Both the position numbers and the translations under genes were made by a program. The notes beneath the pieces were generated by a model. That model did no database searches, was not told the DNA's origin, and worked only from the letters and a program-made list of their open reading frames with translations. From contig JAODLY010000027.1 in the NCBI GenBank assembly GCA_025464445.1, positions 1-64,000 on the forward strand: 64,000 bases of DNA, in the 5' to 3' direction. Positions 47,436 to 55,846 of the stretch are shown here, in pieces; within the stretch, counting starts at the first letter, position 1; each line of letters begins with the position of its first letter. The DNA comes from Rhodoglobus sp. (GTDB lineage: Bacteria > Actinomycetota > Actinomycetes > Actinomycetales > Microbacteriaceae).

Positions 47436-49207
47436 TGCCCAACCGTTTGGCGAACGCTGCGAGCCCCTACCTGCGCTCGCACGCCGAGAACCCAGTGGAC
47501 TGGTGGGCCTGGGGGCCGGAACCGTTCGCGGAAGCCGCCCGCAGGGACGTGCCGGTTTTCGTGTCGATCGGCTACTCCACATGCCACTGGTGCCATGTGA
47601 TGGCGCGCGAGAGTTTCAGCGACCCCGCCATCGCGGAGGTCATGAACAAGAACCTCGTCAGCATCAAAGTCGACCGCGAGGAGCACGCCGAAGTCGACGC
47701 CACTTACCTCGCCGCGGCCGCGGCATTCACGCGTGACCTGGGGTGGCCGCTCAACGTGTTCGTCACCCCGCAGGGCCGCATGTTCTTCGCGGGAACCTAC
47801 TGGCCGCCGACCCAGGTCGGCGACCACCCACCGTTCGCGTCGGTGCTCGGCGCCGTACTCGAAGCGTGGAACGAGCGGCGCGCCGACATCGAGCGCAGTG
47901 GTGCGGCGATCGTCGAGGCACTCGCTCACCTGCCCGACGACCCGGTGGCCGCAGACGTCGACTTCGACGCCGTCGTCGGCGCGCTCGAGGGCTACGAAGA
48001 CACCGAGTTCGGCGGTTTCGGCACCTCACCGAAGTTCCCGGTGGCGCCCGTACTGCGCTTCCTGGTCTCGCGGGACGGGCGTTCACGTGCCCTCGCGACG
48101 CGCACACTCGACGCCATGGCGTCATCTGCCCTGCGTGACCTCGATGGGGGCTTCTTCCGCTACGCCACGAGGCGCGACTGGACCGAGCCCCACTACGAGC
48201 GCATGCTCTACGACAACGGCCAGCTGCTCGCGAGCTACGCGCTCGCCGGGCGCCCCGAGGTTGCTGGCGGGATCGCTGACTTCCTGCTGGGCACGATGCA
48301 GTTGCCGGGCGGCGGCTTCGCTTCCGCGCAGGACAGCGAGAGCACTGTCGACGGCGTGCGGGTCGAAGGCGAGTACTACCTGCTCGACGCCGGCGCCCGC
48401 AGGGCTCAGCCGGCCCCTGCCCTGGACGAGAAGGTACTCACCGGCTGGAACGGGCTCGCCATCGAGGGCCTCGCCATCGCCGGCACGCTGTTCGAGCGCC
48501 CGGAGTGGATCGCCGCCGCGCGGCGATCGGCCGACTTCCTGCTCGAACACCACGTGCTGCCCGACCGCCTGGTGCGCGCCTCAATCGGCGGGGTGTTATC
48601 CGATGCCCCTGCCACGCTCGAAGACCACGGGATGCTCGCAAGCGGTCTGCTGCACCTCGCGACAGCGACCGGGGAGGTTCGGTACGCCGCCGCCGCCCGA
48701 TCCCTCGTGGACGGGAGTCTCGGGGATGGCGACTTCCGCGTCCCTGACGGTCAGGATCCGGTGCTCGCAGCGCAGGGAATCGTCATGACCCGGGAGGAGA
48801 GCGATGGCGCCTACCCGTCCGGATCCAGCGCCATGGCATCCGCCGCTCACCGGCTGTACCTGCTCACCGCGCACGCGCGGTACCGGGTGGCGGCGGAGGC
48901 TGCGATGGCACGCCTGAGCGCTGCAGCTGTCGCCCAGCCGGCATCGTACGGCTCGGCCCTTGCCGTGCTCTCCGCGCTCGCGGAGCCGGTGCGCCAGCTC
49001 GTCGTGGTCGGGAAAGCCCTGGGCCCGATCGCGCGCCACTGGCGCGGCGGGCTGTCATCTGTGGTCAGCACCGGGCAGGCCGAAGCCTTCGCGCGCGCGG
49101 GGTTCGAACTCTATGCGGGCCGTTCGGTCGAGGCGGCCTACGTCTGCGAGAACTTCGTCTGTTACCTGCCGGTCACGACCGAGGCCGAATTGCTCAGGCT
49201 GTTGTGA
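47435..49207 (+). CDS. DUF255 / thioredoxin-fold and six-hairpin glycosidase-like protein (YyaL family)
   Basis: This 590-residue protein has an N-terminal DUF255 thioredoxin-like domain (residues ~1-165), which starts [27 protein letters not shown] and has the CxxC in [18 protein letters not shown] and [20 protein letters not shown]. The rest is an (alpha/alpha)6 barrel similar to N-acylglucosamine 2-epimerase-type proteins ([62 protein letters not shown]). The YyaL/spermatogenesis-associated 20 family has no settled activity. It is slightly short of the usual ~650-700 residues. Its end overlaps the rhodanese gene by 14 nt. Confidence 0.9.
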   Translation: MPNRLANAASPYLRSHAENPVDWWAWGPEPFAEAARRDVPVFVSIGYSTCHWCHVMARESFSDPAIAEVMNKNLVSIKVDREEHAEVDATYLAAAAAFTRDLGWPLNVFVTPQGRMFFAGTYWPPTQVGDHPPFASVLGAVLEAWNERRADIERSGAAIVEALAHLPDDPVAADVDFDAVVGALEGYEDTEFGGFGTSPKFPVAPVLRFLVSRDGRSRALATRTLDAMASSALRDLDGGFFRYATRRDWTEPHYERMLYDNGQLLASYALAGRPEVAGGIADFLLGTMQLPGGGFASAQDSESTVDGVRVEGEYYLLDAGARRAQPAPALDEKVLTGWNGLAIEGLAIAGTLFERPEWIAAARRSADFLLEHHVLPDRLVRASIGGVLSDAPATLEDHGMLASGLLHLATATGEVRYAAAARSLVDGSLGDGDFRVPDGQDPVLAAQGIVMTREESDGAYPSGSSAMASAAHRLYLLTAHARYRVAAEAAMARLSAAAVAQPASYGSALAVLSALAEPVRQLVVVGKALGPIARHWRGGLSSVVSTGQAEAFARAGFELYAGRSVEAAYVCENFVCYLPVTTEAELLRLL

Positions 49208-50066
49208 CCAGCTCGGCGGTCGCGTCTGCCGCCCACTCGTTGAGCGAGCCGTCGTAGATCGCCACGTTGCGGTGACCGAGCAGGGTTAGGGCGAGCGCGT
49301 CCGCGGCCGCGGCGATGCCGCCGTTGCAGTAGGTGACGATGCGCTCATCGGAGAGCACAGGAGCGAACGATTCGCGCAGCCGGCCGGTGTCGAGAAACGC
49401 GTTCGTGGCGCGGTCGACGAGCCTGCCGGCGGGCACGCTGTGGCTCCCAGGGATGTGGCCGCGGCGGGCGCGTGATCCTTCTTCGCCGGTGAACTCTTTC
49501 GGCGGGATGCCGCACACGAGGGCCCCCGCAGCGTCGCCGTTCACGATCGCAGCGACATCCGCCTTCGTCACCCACAGCTCCGGTCGCTCCACTGCGGTGA
49601 AGCTCACAGCGGACGGCTCTACGTGCCCGATGTCCGTCTCGCGCTCCTCAGCCACCCACTTGGCGTACCCGCCATCCAGCACGGCGACCCTGTCGTATCC
49701 GAACGCGCGGAAAAGCCACCACAGCCGGGATGCCCACTGGTTCGCGACGGCGTCGTAGACGACGACGGTCGTGCCGTTGTCGATCCCGAGGGCGCCCGCC
49801 GCGATCGCGAACCCGTCGGCGGAGGGGCTGGTGAACGGGTATGAGCCTTCAGGGTCGGAGAACTCGTCGACAAGATCTGCGAAGACCGCGCCCGGGATGT
49901 GCCCATTGACGACATAGCTTTCGTGGCCGCTCAGGTATCCGGGCCGCCCGCTGGGCTGCGTGTAAGGAAGGACGGTGGCGTCCACGACGACGAACTGGTC
50001 GGCGCCGAGATGGTCGGCGAGCCACTGGGTCGAGACGAGGGGGGAGTCGATGAGCGGACCGGTCAT
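49194..50066 (-). CDS. Thiosulfate/3-mercaptopyruvate sulfurtransferase (tandem rhodanese)
   Basis: A 290-residue two-domain rhodanese. The N-terminal structural domain contains [25 protein letters not shown], and the catalytic C-terminal domain contains [16 protein letters not shown] and the persulfide Cys in [19 protein letters not shown] is closer to thiosulfate sulfurtransferases than to the CG[S/T]GVT loop of mercaptopyruvate enzymes. It is the last gene of metY - CoA-binding protein - rhodanese (gaps of 2 nt), a sulfur-metabolism unit. Confidence 0.9.
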   Translation of the reverse strand: MTGPLIDSPLVSTQWLADHLGADQFVVVDATVLPYTQPSGRPGYLSGHESYVVNGHIPGAVFADLVDEFSDPEGSYPFTSPSADGFAIAAGALGIDNGTTVVVYDAVANQWASRLWWLFRAFGYDRVAVLDGGYAKWVAEERETDIGHVEPSAVSFTAVERPELWVTKADVAAIVNGDAAGALVCGIPPKEFTGEEGSRARRGHIPGSHSVPAGRLVDRATNAFLDTGRLRESFAPVLSDERIVTYCNGGIAAAADALALTLLGHRNVAIYDGSLNEWAADATAELVTTA

Positions 50067-50068
50067 GA

Positions 50069-50662
50069 CTACCTCACGGTTTTGCGGGAGGTGATCACTC
50101 CCGTGTCGAAGCCGAGCAGGTGCAGCCCGCCGTGGAAGCGGGCGTGTTCGATCTTTATGCAGCGGTCCATGACCACCGCGAGGCCCTTCGACTCGCCGTA
50201 GATCGCGGCATCCTGGTTCCAGATGCCCAATTGCACCCAGATGGTCTTGGCACCGACGGCGAGCACCTCATCGATGACCGAGGGGATGTCGCTGCCCTTG
50301 CGGAACACGTCCACGATGTCTGGCACCTCGGGCAGGTCGGCGAGGGACTTGTACGACTTCTGGCCGAGGATCTCGTCGACCATCGGGTTGACGAAGTAGA
50401 CGCGGTAGTCGCTGGACTGCAGCAGGTAGGTGGCGACGAAGTAGCTCGAGCGTGCCGCGTTCGGTGATGCGCCGACGATCGCTATCGACTTGGCGCGACG
50501 CAGGATACCGAGACGCTCTTTTGCGCTGGGACCTACCCAACTGCGCTGCGACTTGAGCAGCTTCGCAAGCGGCGAACTCGCCGGGATGTCACAGGTCAGC
50601 CCGTTTGCCATGACAACTGTCTCGTTGGTCGAGTCTGTCGAGACCTGGGTAGCAGTACTCAT
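50069..50662 (-). CDS. CoA-binding domain protein (YccU-like)
   Basis: A 197-residue protein with a Rossmann-type CoA-binding fold: SIAIVGASPNAARSSYFVATYLLQSSDYRVYFVNPMVDEILGQ, DIVDVFRKGSDIPSVIDEVLAVGAKTIWVQLGIWNQDAAIYGESKGLAVVMDRCIKIEHAR. This matches small YccU/YfiQ-N-type proteins. The function is unknown, and the domain alone has no catalytic site. It is placed between metY and a rhodanese with 2-nt gaps on both sides, which suggests a link to sulfur or acyl-CoA use in homocysteine synthesis. Confidence 0.88.
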   Translation of the reverse strand: MSTATQVSTDSTNETVVMANGLTCDIPASSPLAKLLKSQRSWVGPSAKERLGILRRAKSIAIVGASPNAARSSYFVATYLLQSSDYRVYFVNPMVDEILGQKSYKSLADLPEVPDIVDVFRKGSDIPSVIDEVLAVGAKTIWVQLGIWNQDAAIYGESKGLAVVMDRCIKIEHARFHGGLHLLGFDTGVITSRKTVR

Positions 50663-50664
50663 CG

Positions 50665-51966
50665 TCAGCCCTTCGTCGCCGCGGCCAAAGCCTGGTCAAG
50701 GTCATCAACTATGTCTTCGGGGTCTTCTATTCCCACGCTGATGCGCACGACGCCGGGCAGCACACCGGCGTCGAGCAGCTGCTGCTCCGTGAGTTGCGCG
50801 TGGGTGGTGGACGCGGGATGGATCACCAACGTCTTCGCGTCACCGATGTTGGCGAGGTGGCTGGCCAGGTTCACCGACTCGATGAACGCCTGGCCCGCCT
50901 CGCGGCCGCCCTTGACCACGAAGGAGAACACGGAGCCCGGTCCCTTCGGCAGGTACTTCTGCGCGCGGTCGTGGTGCGGGTGAGCCGGCAGACCGGCCCA
51001 GAACACCGTCTCGATGCGCGGGTCGGCGTCCAGCCACTCGGCGACGATGCGCGCGTTGTCGACGTGCGCCTGCATGCGGAACGGCAGCGTCTCGACCCCA
51101 GTCGCGAGCAGCCATGCCGAGTGTGGCGCGAGTGTCGGGCCGATATCGCGCAGCTGCTCGGCGCGCAGGCGAGTGAGGAATGCGTACTCGCCGAAGTTGC
51201 CGTGCCAGTTGAGTCCGCCGTAGGTGGCGACGGGCTCGTCGAACAGCGGGAAGTGCTCGTTGGCCCAGTGGAACCGGCCGCTCTCCACGACGACACCGCC
51301 GAGGGTCGTGCCGGCGCCGCCGAGGAACTTCGTCGCCGAGTGGATGACGACGTCTGCTCCCCACTCGATCGGCCGGTTGAGGTAGGGGGTCGCGACAGTC
51401 GAGTCGATGATGAGCGGCAGGTGATGCGCGTGGGCGACGGCCGCGAGACCCTCGATGTCGGCGATCTCGCCGGACGGGTTCGCGATGGTCTCCGCGAAGA
51501 TGAACTTCGTCTTGTCGGTGATCGCCGCGTCGTAGTCTGCGGGGTCTGAGGAGCGGATGAACGTGGTGTCGATGCCGAAACGGCGCAGCGTGACATCCAG
51601 CTGGGTGATCGAGCCGCCGTACAGGTTGGCCGAGGACACGACGTGGTCCCCCGCGCCCGCCAGGGACGCGAAGGTGATGAACTGCGCGCTCAGCCCGCTC
51701 GCCGTGGCGACGGCGCCGAGCCCGCCCTCGAGGGAGGCGACCCGCTCCTCGAAGCTCGCGACAGTCGGGTTGGCCAGGCGGGAGTAGATGTTGCCGTACT
51801 TCTGCAGGGCGAAACGGGCAGCGGCATCCGCCGTGTCATCGAAGACGAAGGCGCTTGTTTGGTAGATCGGCAGTGCCCGGGCACCGGTGACCGCGTCGGG
51901 AATGTTGCCAGCGTGGATCGCCCTGGTGCGGAAGCCGTATTCACGGTCCGTCGAGTTTTCTGCCAT
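50665..51966 (-). CDS. metY: O-acetylhomoserine aminocarboxypropyltransferase (sulfhydrylase)
   Basis: This 433-residue PLP enzyme of the Cys/Met metabolism family makes homocysteine from O-acetylhomoserine and sulfide. PLP Lys lies in DVVIHSATKFLGGAGTTLGG; other blocks are YQTSAFVFDDTADAAARFALQKYGNIYSRLANPT, SSANLYGGSITQLDVTL, FAETIANPSG and VRISVGIEDPEDIVDDLDQAL. Length and the 'YSRxxNPT...' block fit MetY over MetB/CysK-type enzymes. ATG 51966 follows TAGCCT-N6 (leaderless). No S-adenosylmethionine or S-box riboswitch fits in the 57-bp upstream gap. Confidence 0.93.
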   Translation of the reverse strand: MAENSTDREYGFRTRAIHAGNIPDAVTGARALPIYQTSAFVFDDTADAAARFALQKYGNIYSRLANPTVASFEERVASLEGGLGAVATASGLSAQFITFASLAGAGDHVVSSANLYGGSITQLDVTLRRFGIDTTFIRSSDPADYDAAITDKTKFIFAETIANPSGEIADIEGLAAVAHAHHLPLIIDSTVATPYLNRPIEWGADVVIHSATKFLGGAGTTLGGVVVESGRFHWANEHFPLFDEPVATYGGLNWHGNFGEYAFLTRLRAEQLRDIGPTLAPHSAWLLATGVETLPFRMQAHVDNARIVAEWLDADPRIETVFWAGLPAHPHHDRAQKYLPKGPGSVFSFVVKGGREAGQAFIESVNLASHLANIGDAKTLVIHPASTTHAQLTEQQLLDAGVLPGVVRISVGIEDPEDIVDDLDQALAAATKG

Positions 51967-51972
51967 TGGATC

Positions 51973-51978
51973 AGGCTA
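51973..51978 (-). promoter_or_regulatory. -10 element (TAGCCT) of leaderless metY
   Basis: On the minus strand TAGCCT is followed by 6 nt and ATG 51966. Confidence 0.5.
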
Positions 51979-52023
51979 CCGAATCAGTAACACGGCTCCG
52001 GTCGCGTGACGTAATCGGTCGTA

Positions 52024-55000
52024 TCAGAGGTCGTCGCCGACGGCGACCCGATCGTCTTCTTCGGCGACCTCGGGCCCGTGCAGTTCTTCTTCATCGTGAT
52101 GCTCGGGCGCCAGGAATCGGAAGTAGAGATAAATGCTGACGCAGATCGCACCGAAAATGGCCACCGCCGTGAACCATGGCCAGAATGAGTCCCCGAGTTC
52201 GCGCCAGTTGCCCTCCCACGGCACCACCGCGAGGATGAACACCACGAGCAGCGCCATGTAGGCCACAGCCCAAAGCAGCTTCGATCGACGGTAGAGGCGT
52301 TCGCCCTCCAGCAGGTGGAAGGGCAGCAGCTCGATGAGCAGCATGACCACGCCTTCGGTGACGATCGCAACGAACAGCTCGAGCACGAGTTCGCCCCAGA
52401 ATGTCGGATCGTGGTGCACGCCAGGCGCAATCGAGCTGTACACGATCCAGGCGATGACGCCGAAGGCGACGATCAGGGACGTGCGGATGAGTACGGCTTT
52501 CCACGCCTGCTTCGCCGCCGCGTGGGTTGCGATCGAGAGCCCGATGGCCAGCCCGATCAGGAAGCCGGGAGAGAAGTCGAGGATGCGGGAGAGCACGACG
52601 CCGATAACTGTGAGCACGAGGCCCAGCGGCCGGATCGAGACCACGACATCCACGTTCCAGGCCCGCCGCAGGATCGCGCCGGTGATCGCGTTCGCCAGGT
52701 AGGTCACGATGAACAGCGCTGCCGCCAACGCGATCACAAGCCGAAGGGAGTGCAGGTTGAGGCCGAACGACGGGTCTGCGAAGCCGAACAGGAAGGCGCT
52801 GACCGCTGTCAGGATGAGCCCGCCAAGCACCGGTGCCCTGGTGAGCATAGAGCGGGCCGCCACGTACCAGCGCGGTTGCGTCCGCAGGCGCGGCACTCGG
52901 CGAGCGAGCCGCTCGTACTGCTCACCGATCGTCGCGTTGAGCAGGTGGGCGGGCATGATCGCGAAGAGCAGCAGCACGAGGCCGGCGGCGAACGCCGCGG
53001 GCACGCGACCCGGGTCGGCGAAGATCTGGGCTATCGGATTGAGCGAGTCGGTGAGGATGTTGGGAGCGACGAGTTCGTGGGCCGCGTCAGTGCCGTGCGC
53101 GCTCGATCCGCCCGCGGACGTGGTGCCAGAGGTGCTCTCCGAGCCCGAACTCGTCGTAGCTTCGCCCGCGACGGTGATGGCCTTCTCGGCAACGGACGGG
53201 GCGCTGCCAGGGGCGGTGAGGGTCGCAACGATGTGGTGCGCACCCGGCTCGACGTTGGAGGGGATTGTGCCGTTGAGCGTGAACGTGCCGCCCGGGCTCA
53301 CCGTCACCGTGCCCAGGATGATCGGGGCCGAGTGCAGTTCGATGGTGATGACAGATCCGGCGGGCAGGCCCGATCCGCTGATCGTGAAGGTGTCGCCCGG
53401 ATGAACGTTGTTCAGGTCGAGGCCCTTGAGGTCGAACGACCACGCTGGGGAGGTCGGAGTGGGTGTCGGGGTGGGGGACGGGCTCAGTGTCGGACCGGGA
53501 TTCGGAGGGGTGCTCGGCCCGCTCGTCGCGAGCGCCGGCAGGGTAACGCCGAAGCTGGGAGTGCTCAGCGCGGACAGCCCGCCGCCCAAGTACCTCGGCC
53601 ACCAGCCATCTGAGCCGTACGTGCGGTCTTCGACGGCGGCCCGGATCGTGTACGTCCCCCCGGGCAGGGGCGCCGTTGTGCAGTGCCAGGTCAGGTCGTC
53701 GTGCACGATCGCCGTGCACAGGGTCGCGGTGCCGTTGTAGACATGCACGACGTCTCCGCTGGCACCGCGGTAGTCGCTGTAGTAGTAGGGAGGGGCATCG
53801 CCGAGATCGCCGGAGATCGTGACGGCGTTCAGGCTGTTGCCGCTCACGACAGCGATGATGGGAGCCTCGGGAATGAAGAACTCGCGGTCCACGCTCGACT
53901 TGGCCCTGGTCTGCCCGTCACCGGAGTCCTGGTAGGACCTCACCTGCCATGGGCCCGGCTGCAGGTCAGCGAAGGTGCAGACCGACTGCCCGGAAGGGAC
54001 ACCGTCGAAATAGCCCCCGCCCTCGTTGAGGTTTGGGCACCCAGCTGGCGTGTCGGCCTCAGGCGAAGAGTACGGATTGGGAGTCAATTGCGTGTTGACG
54101 ACAGTTGCGGGGTCGGTGGGCGTTCCTGTGACCGCGAGGCCGCCGGGGGTGAAATGGTATGAGACGTTCGGAATCGAGATCTCGGTAAGAGCAGAGAGGC
54201 CGCCGCTCACGTACGTCGAATCAAGCGCGAACGCCTCGGCGAAGTTCTCGTTTACGTAGTAACTTCCCTCGAAATCCTGGTCATCCTGTGCGCTGACGAA
54301 GAAGTCGCGCACGCTCGAGTCCAGTTGTCCGTCGCTTTCGCACGACCACTGGTTGCCGCCCTCGTCGTAGCTCACGGTCGTGTCCGTGCAGATCACGTTG
54401 CCGTCGGCATCCTTCACGGTGATGTGGTCGTTGGTGCCGTCGCTGTAGCCCCAGAACGCCACAACGCCGTCCGCCTGCGGGTCGGCGTAAGCCACGGGAG
54501 CCGCGGGGATCCTGAAGTTGTAGGAACTGGTGGTGGGGTTTGTCTCGGCGTCACCCCAATTCTGGGTAGCGCGAACCTCCCAGAGGCCCGGGTCCACAGC
54601 GATCGTGCACGCGGCGGGGGTGACGGCGAGATCGCAGGATCCGGGGGTGTCCTCCGACCCGGTCGAGGCCTGCGGGCCGCTTTCGTCGTTCCAGGAGTAC
54701 AGCTGCGTGGTTCCCGCCGAGGCGGCGCCGGTCAGCCCTCCGGTCACCGAGACCTGGCCGTAGTCGAAGAGCGGGGCTTCAAGGTAGGGCGACACCGAGT
54801 AGTCGAACACCGTGAACTGGAGGGTGTACACCTTCCCGGACACTGTGACGTCGACGTGGCCAGGGCCCCAGGGGAAGCCGACATCACTCGTGGTCGCACA
54901 CGACCACAGGGAGGCGTCCTCCGGGTCGTAGCTGACCTCGCAGTTCGCTGTATCGGCATTGGAGAAGGTGATCGTCGCGGCGCTGATCTCTGCGGCGACC

Positions 55001-55713
55001 GTGCCGCTGAATCCGATGCTCGAGTCAGATGAGTAGATCGCGCCGGGCGCGTCGAAGACCAGGGCGGGCAGCACTGAGAAGCCTTCTTGTGCGGTTCCGC
55101 CGCCGACGAACGAGAAGTCGAGGGTCGCGGCACCGACGGGCAACCCGGCGGGGTTCGAGTAGTCGCACGACCAGAGCGATGGGTCGTCTCCGGTGGACAC
55201 CGTGCATTCGCCGCTCGACTCGTCCGCGAAGGTGATCGAGATACCGGAGATCTCACGGTTTGTCGTGCCGGTGAAGCCCAGCTCGGTGTCGATGTCGTAG
55301 ATCGCACCTGGATCGTTCAGGCCGATTGTCGGGTCGGGCAGGGGAGTCTCTGGCGCCGCGACAGTGAAGGTGGCGGTCTCGGGCGCGAAATTGGGGTCGA
55401 CGAATTCGAAGTAGAGCTGGCCCTGGCCTACGGCGAGGGTGGATTGAACGTCGTAGTTGCAGGACCAGCTGGGGGGGTCGGGAGCCGGGACGGTGCAGAC
55501 ACCAGACGATTCGTCAGCGAACGTGATCGTGATCGTCGAGATCGTGGTCTCGGTCGTGCCACTGAAATTCAGGACTGTGTCAGTCGTCAGAATCGCGCCG
55601 GGATCGTCCAGACTGACGACCGGCTGCGCCGCGGCGGGCAGGGCACCAATCAATGACACGCCGAGCCCAAGCCCTATGGCAAGAGCGGCAGCGACAACTT
55701 TTGGTGTGCGCAT
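52024..55713 (-). CDS. Giant secreted Ig-like protein with C-terminal FGLLP-type polytopic membrane domain (paralog 1)
   Basis: A 1229-residue protein starting at ATG 55713 with GAGGAA upstream. In order: a signal peptide (VVAAALAIGLGLGVSLIGALPAAAQ); N-terminal Ig-like modules that each carry a Cys pair (GVCTV...WSCNY, GECTV...LWSCDY); more beta-rich modules; a Pro/Thr/Ser linker; an Ig-like module (PGDTFTISGSGLPAGSVITIELHS); and ~385 residues with about nine helices. The last part has RPLGLVLTVIGVVLSRILDFSPGFLIGL and EGVVMLLIELLPFHLLEGERL, like the actinobacterial 'FGLLP motif' membrane proteins (name from memory). Function unknown. The C-terminal half is clearly homologous to the next gene upstream. 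O-mannosylation of the linker is an inference. Confidence 0.85.
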   Translation of the reverse strand: MRTPKVVAAALAIGLGLGVSLIGALPAAAQPVVSLDDPGAILTTDTVLNFSGTTETTISTITITFADESSGVCTVPAPDPPSWSCNYDVQSTLAVGQGQLYFEFVDPNFAPETATFTVAAPETPLPDPTIGLNDPGAIYDIDTELGFTGTTNREISGISITFADESSGECTVSTGDDPSLWSCDYSNPAGLPVGAATLDFSFVGGGTAQEGFSVLPALVFDAPGAIYSSDSSIGFSGTVAAEISAATITFSNADTANCEVSYDPEDASLWSCATTSDVGFPWGPGHVDVTVSGKVYTLQFTVFDYSVSPYLEAPLFDYGQVSVTGGLTGAASAGTTQLYSWNDESGPQASTGSEDTPGSCDLAVTPAACTIAVDPGLWEVRATQNWGDAETNPTTSSYNFRIPAAPVAYADPQADGVVAFWGYSDGTNDHITVKDADGNVICTDTTVSYDEGGNQWSCESDGQLDSSVRDFFVSAQDDQDFEGSYYVNENFAEAFALDSTYVSGGLSALTEISIPNVSYHFTPGGLAVTGTPTDPATVVNTQLTPNPYSSPEADTPAGCPNLNEGGGYFDGVPSGQSVCTFADLQPGPWQVRSYQDSGDGQTRAKSSVDREFFIPEAPIIAVVSGNSLNAVTISGDLGDAPPYYYSDYRGASGDVVHVYNGTATLCTAIVHDDLTWHCTTAPLPGGTYTIRAAVEDRTYGSDGWWPRYLGGGLSALSTPSFGVTLPALATSGPSTPPNPGPTLSPSPTPTPTPTSPAWSFDLKGLDLNNVHPGDTFTISGSGLPAGSVITIELHSAPIILGTVTVSPGGTFTLNGTIPSNVEPGAHHIVATLTAPGSAPSVAEKAITVAGEATTSSGSESTSGTTSAGGSSAHGTDAAHELVAPNILTDSLNPIAQIFADPGRVPAAFAAGLVLLLFAIMPAHLLNATIGEQYERLARRVPRLRTQPRWYVAARSMLTRAPVLGGLILTAVSAFLFGFADPSFGLNLHSLRLVIALAAALFIVTYLANAITGAILRRAWNVDVVVSIRPLGLVLTVIGVVLSRILDFSPGFLIGLAIGLSIATHAAAKQAWKAVLIRTSLIVAFGVIAWIVYSSIAPGVHHDPTFWGELVLELFVAIVTEGVVMLLIELLPFHLLEGERLYRRSKLLWAVAYMALLVVFILAVVPWEGNWRELGDSFWPWFTAVAIFGAICVSIYLYFRFLAPEHHDEEELHGPEVAEEDDRVAVGDDL

Positions 55714-55776
55714 GATTCCTCGGGCTTGGGCGACTGAGTCGGGTACTCGGGATGTGGCCAAAGATACTGGGTCAAA

Positions 55777-55797
55777 GCTAGGCCCTCAGTAGGGGGG
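55777..55797 (-). promoter_or_regulatory. C-run / G-run dyad plus CCTAGC upstream of giant protein 1
   Basis: On the minus strand CCCCCCTACTGAGGG is followed directly by CCTAGC, 64 bp upstream of the start. It is similar in style, not identical in spacing, to the site before the ice-binding protein gene. Confidence 0.3.
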
Positions 55798-55846
55798 TGG
55801 AACAGCCCGGGATTCCACTGTTTACACGCTTGTTACAGGGGAAGTC

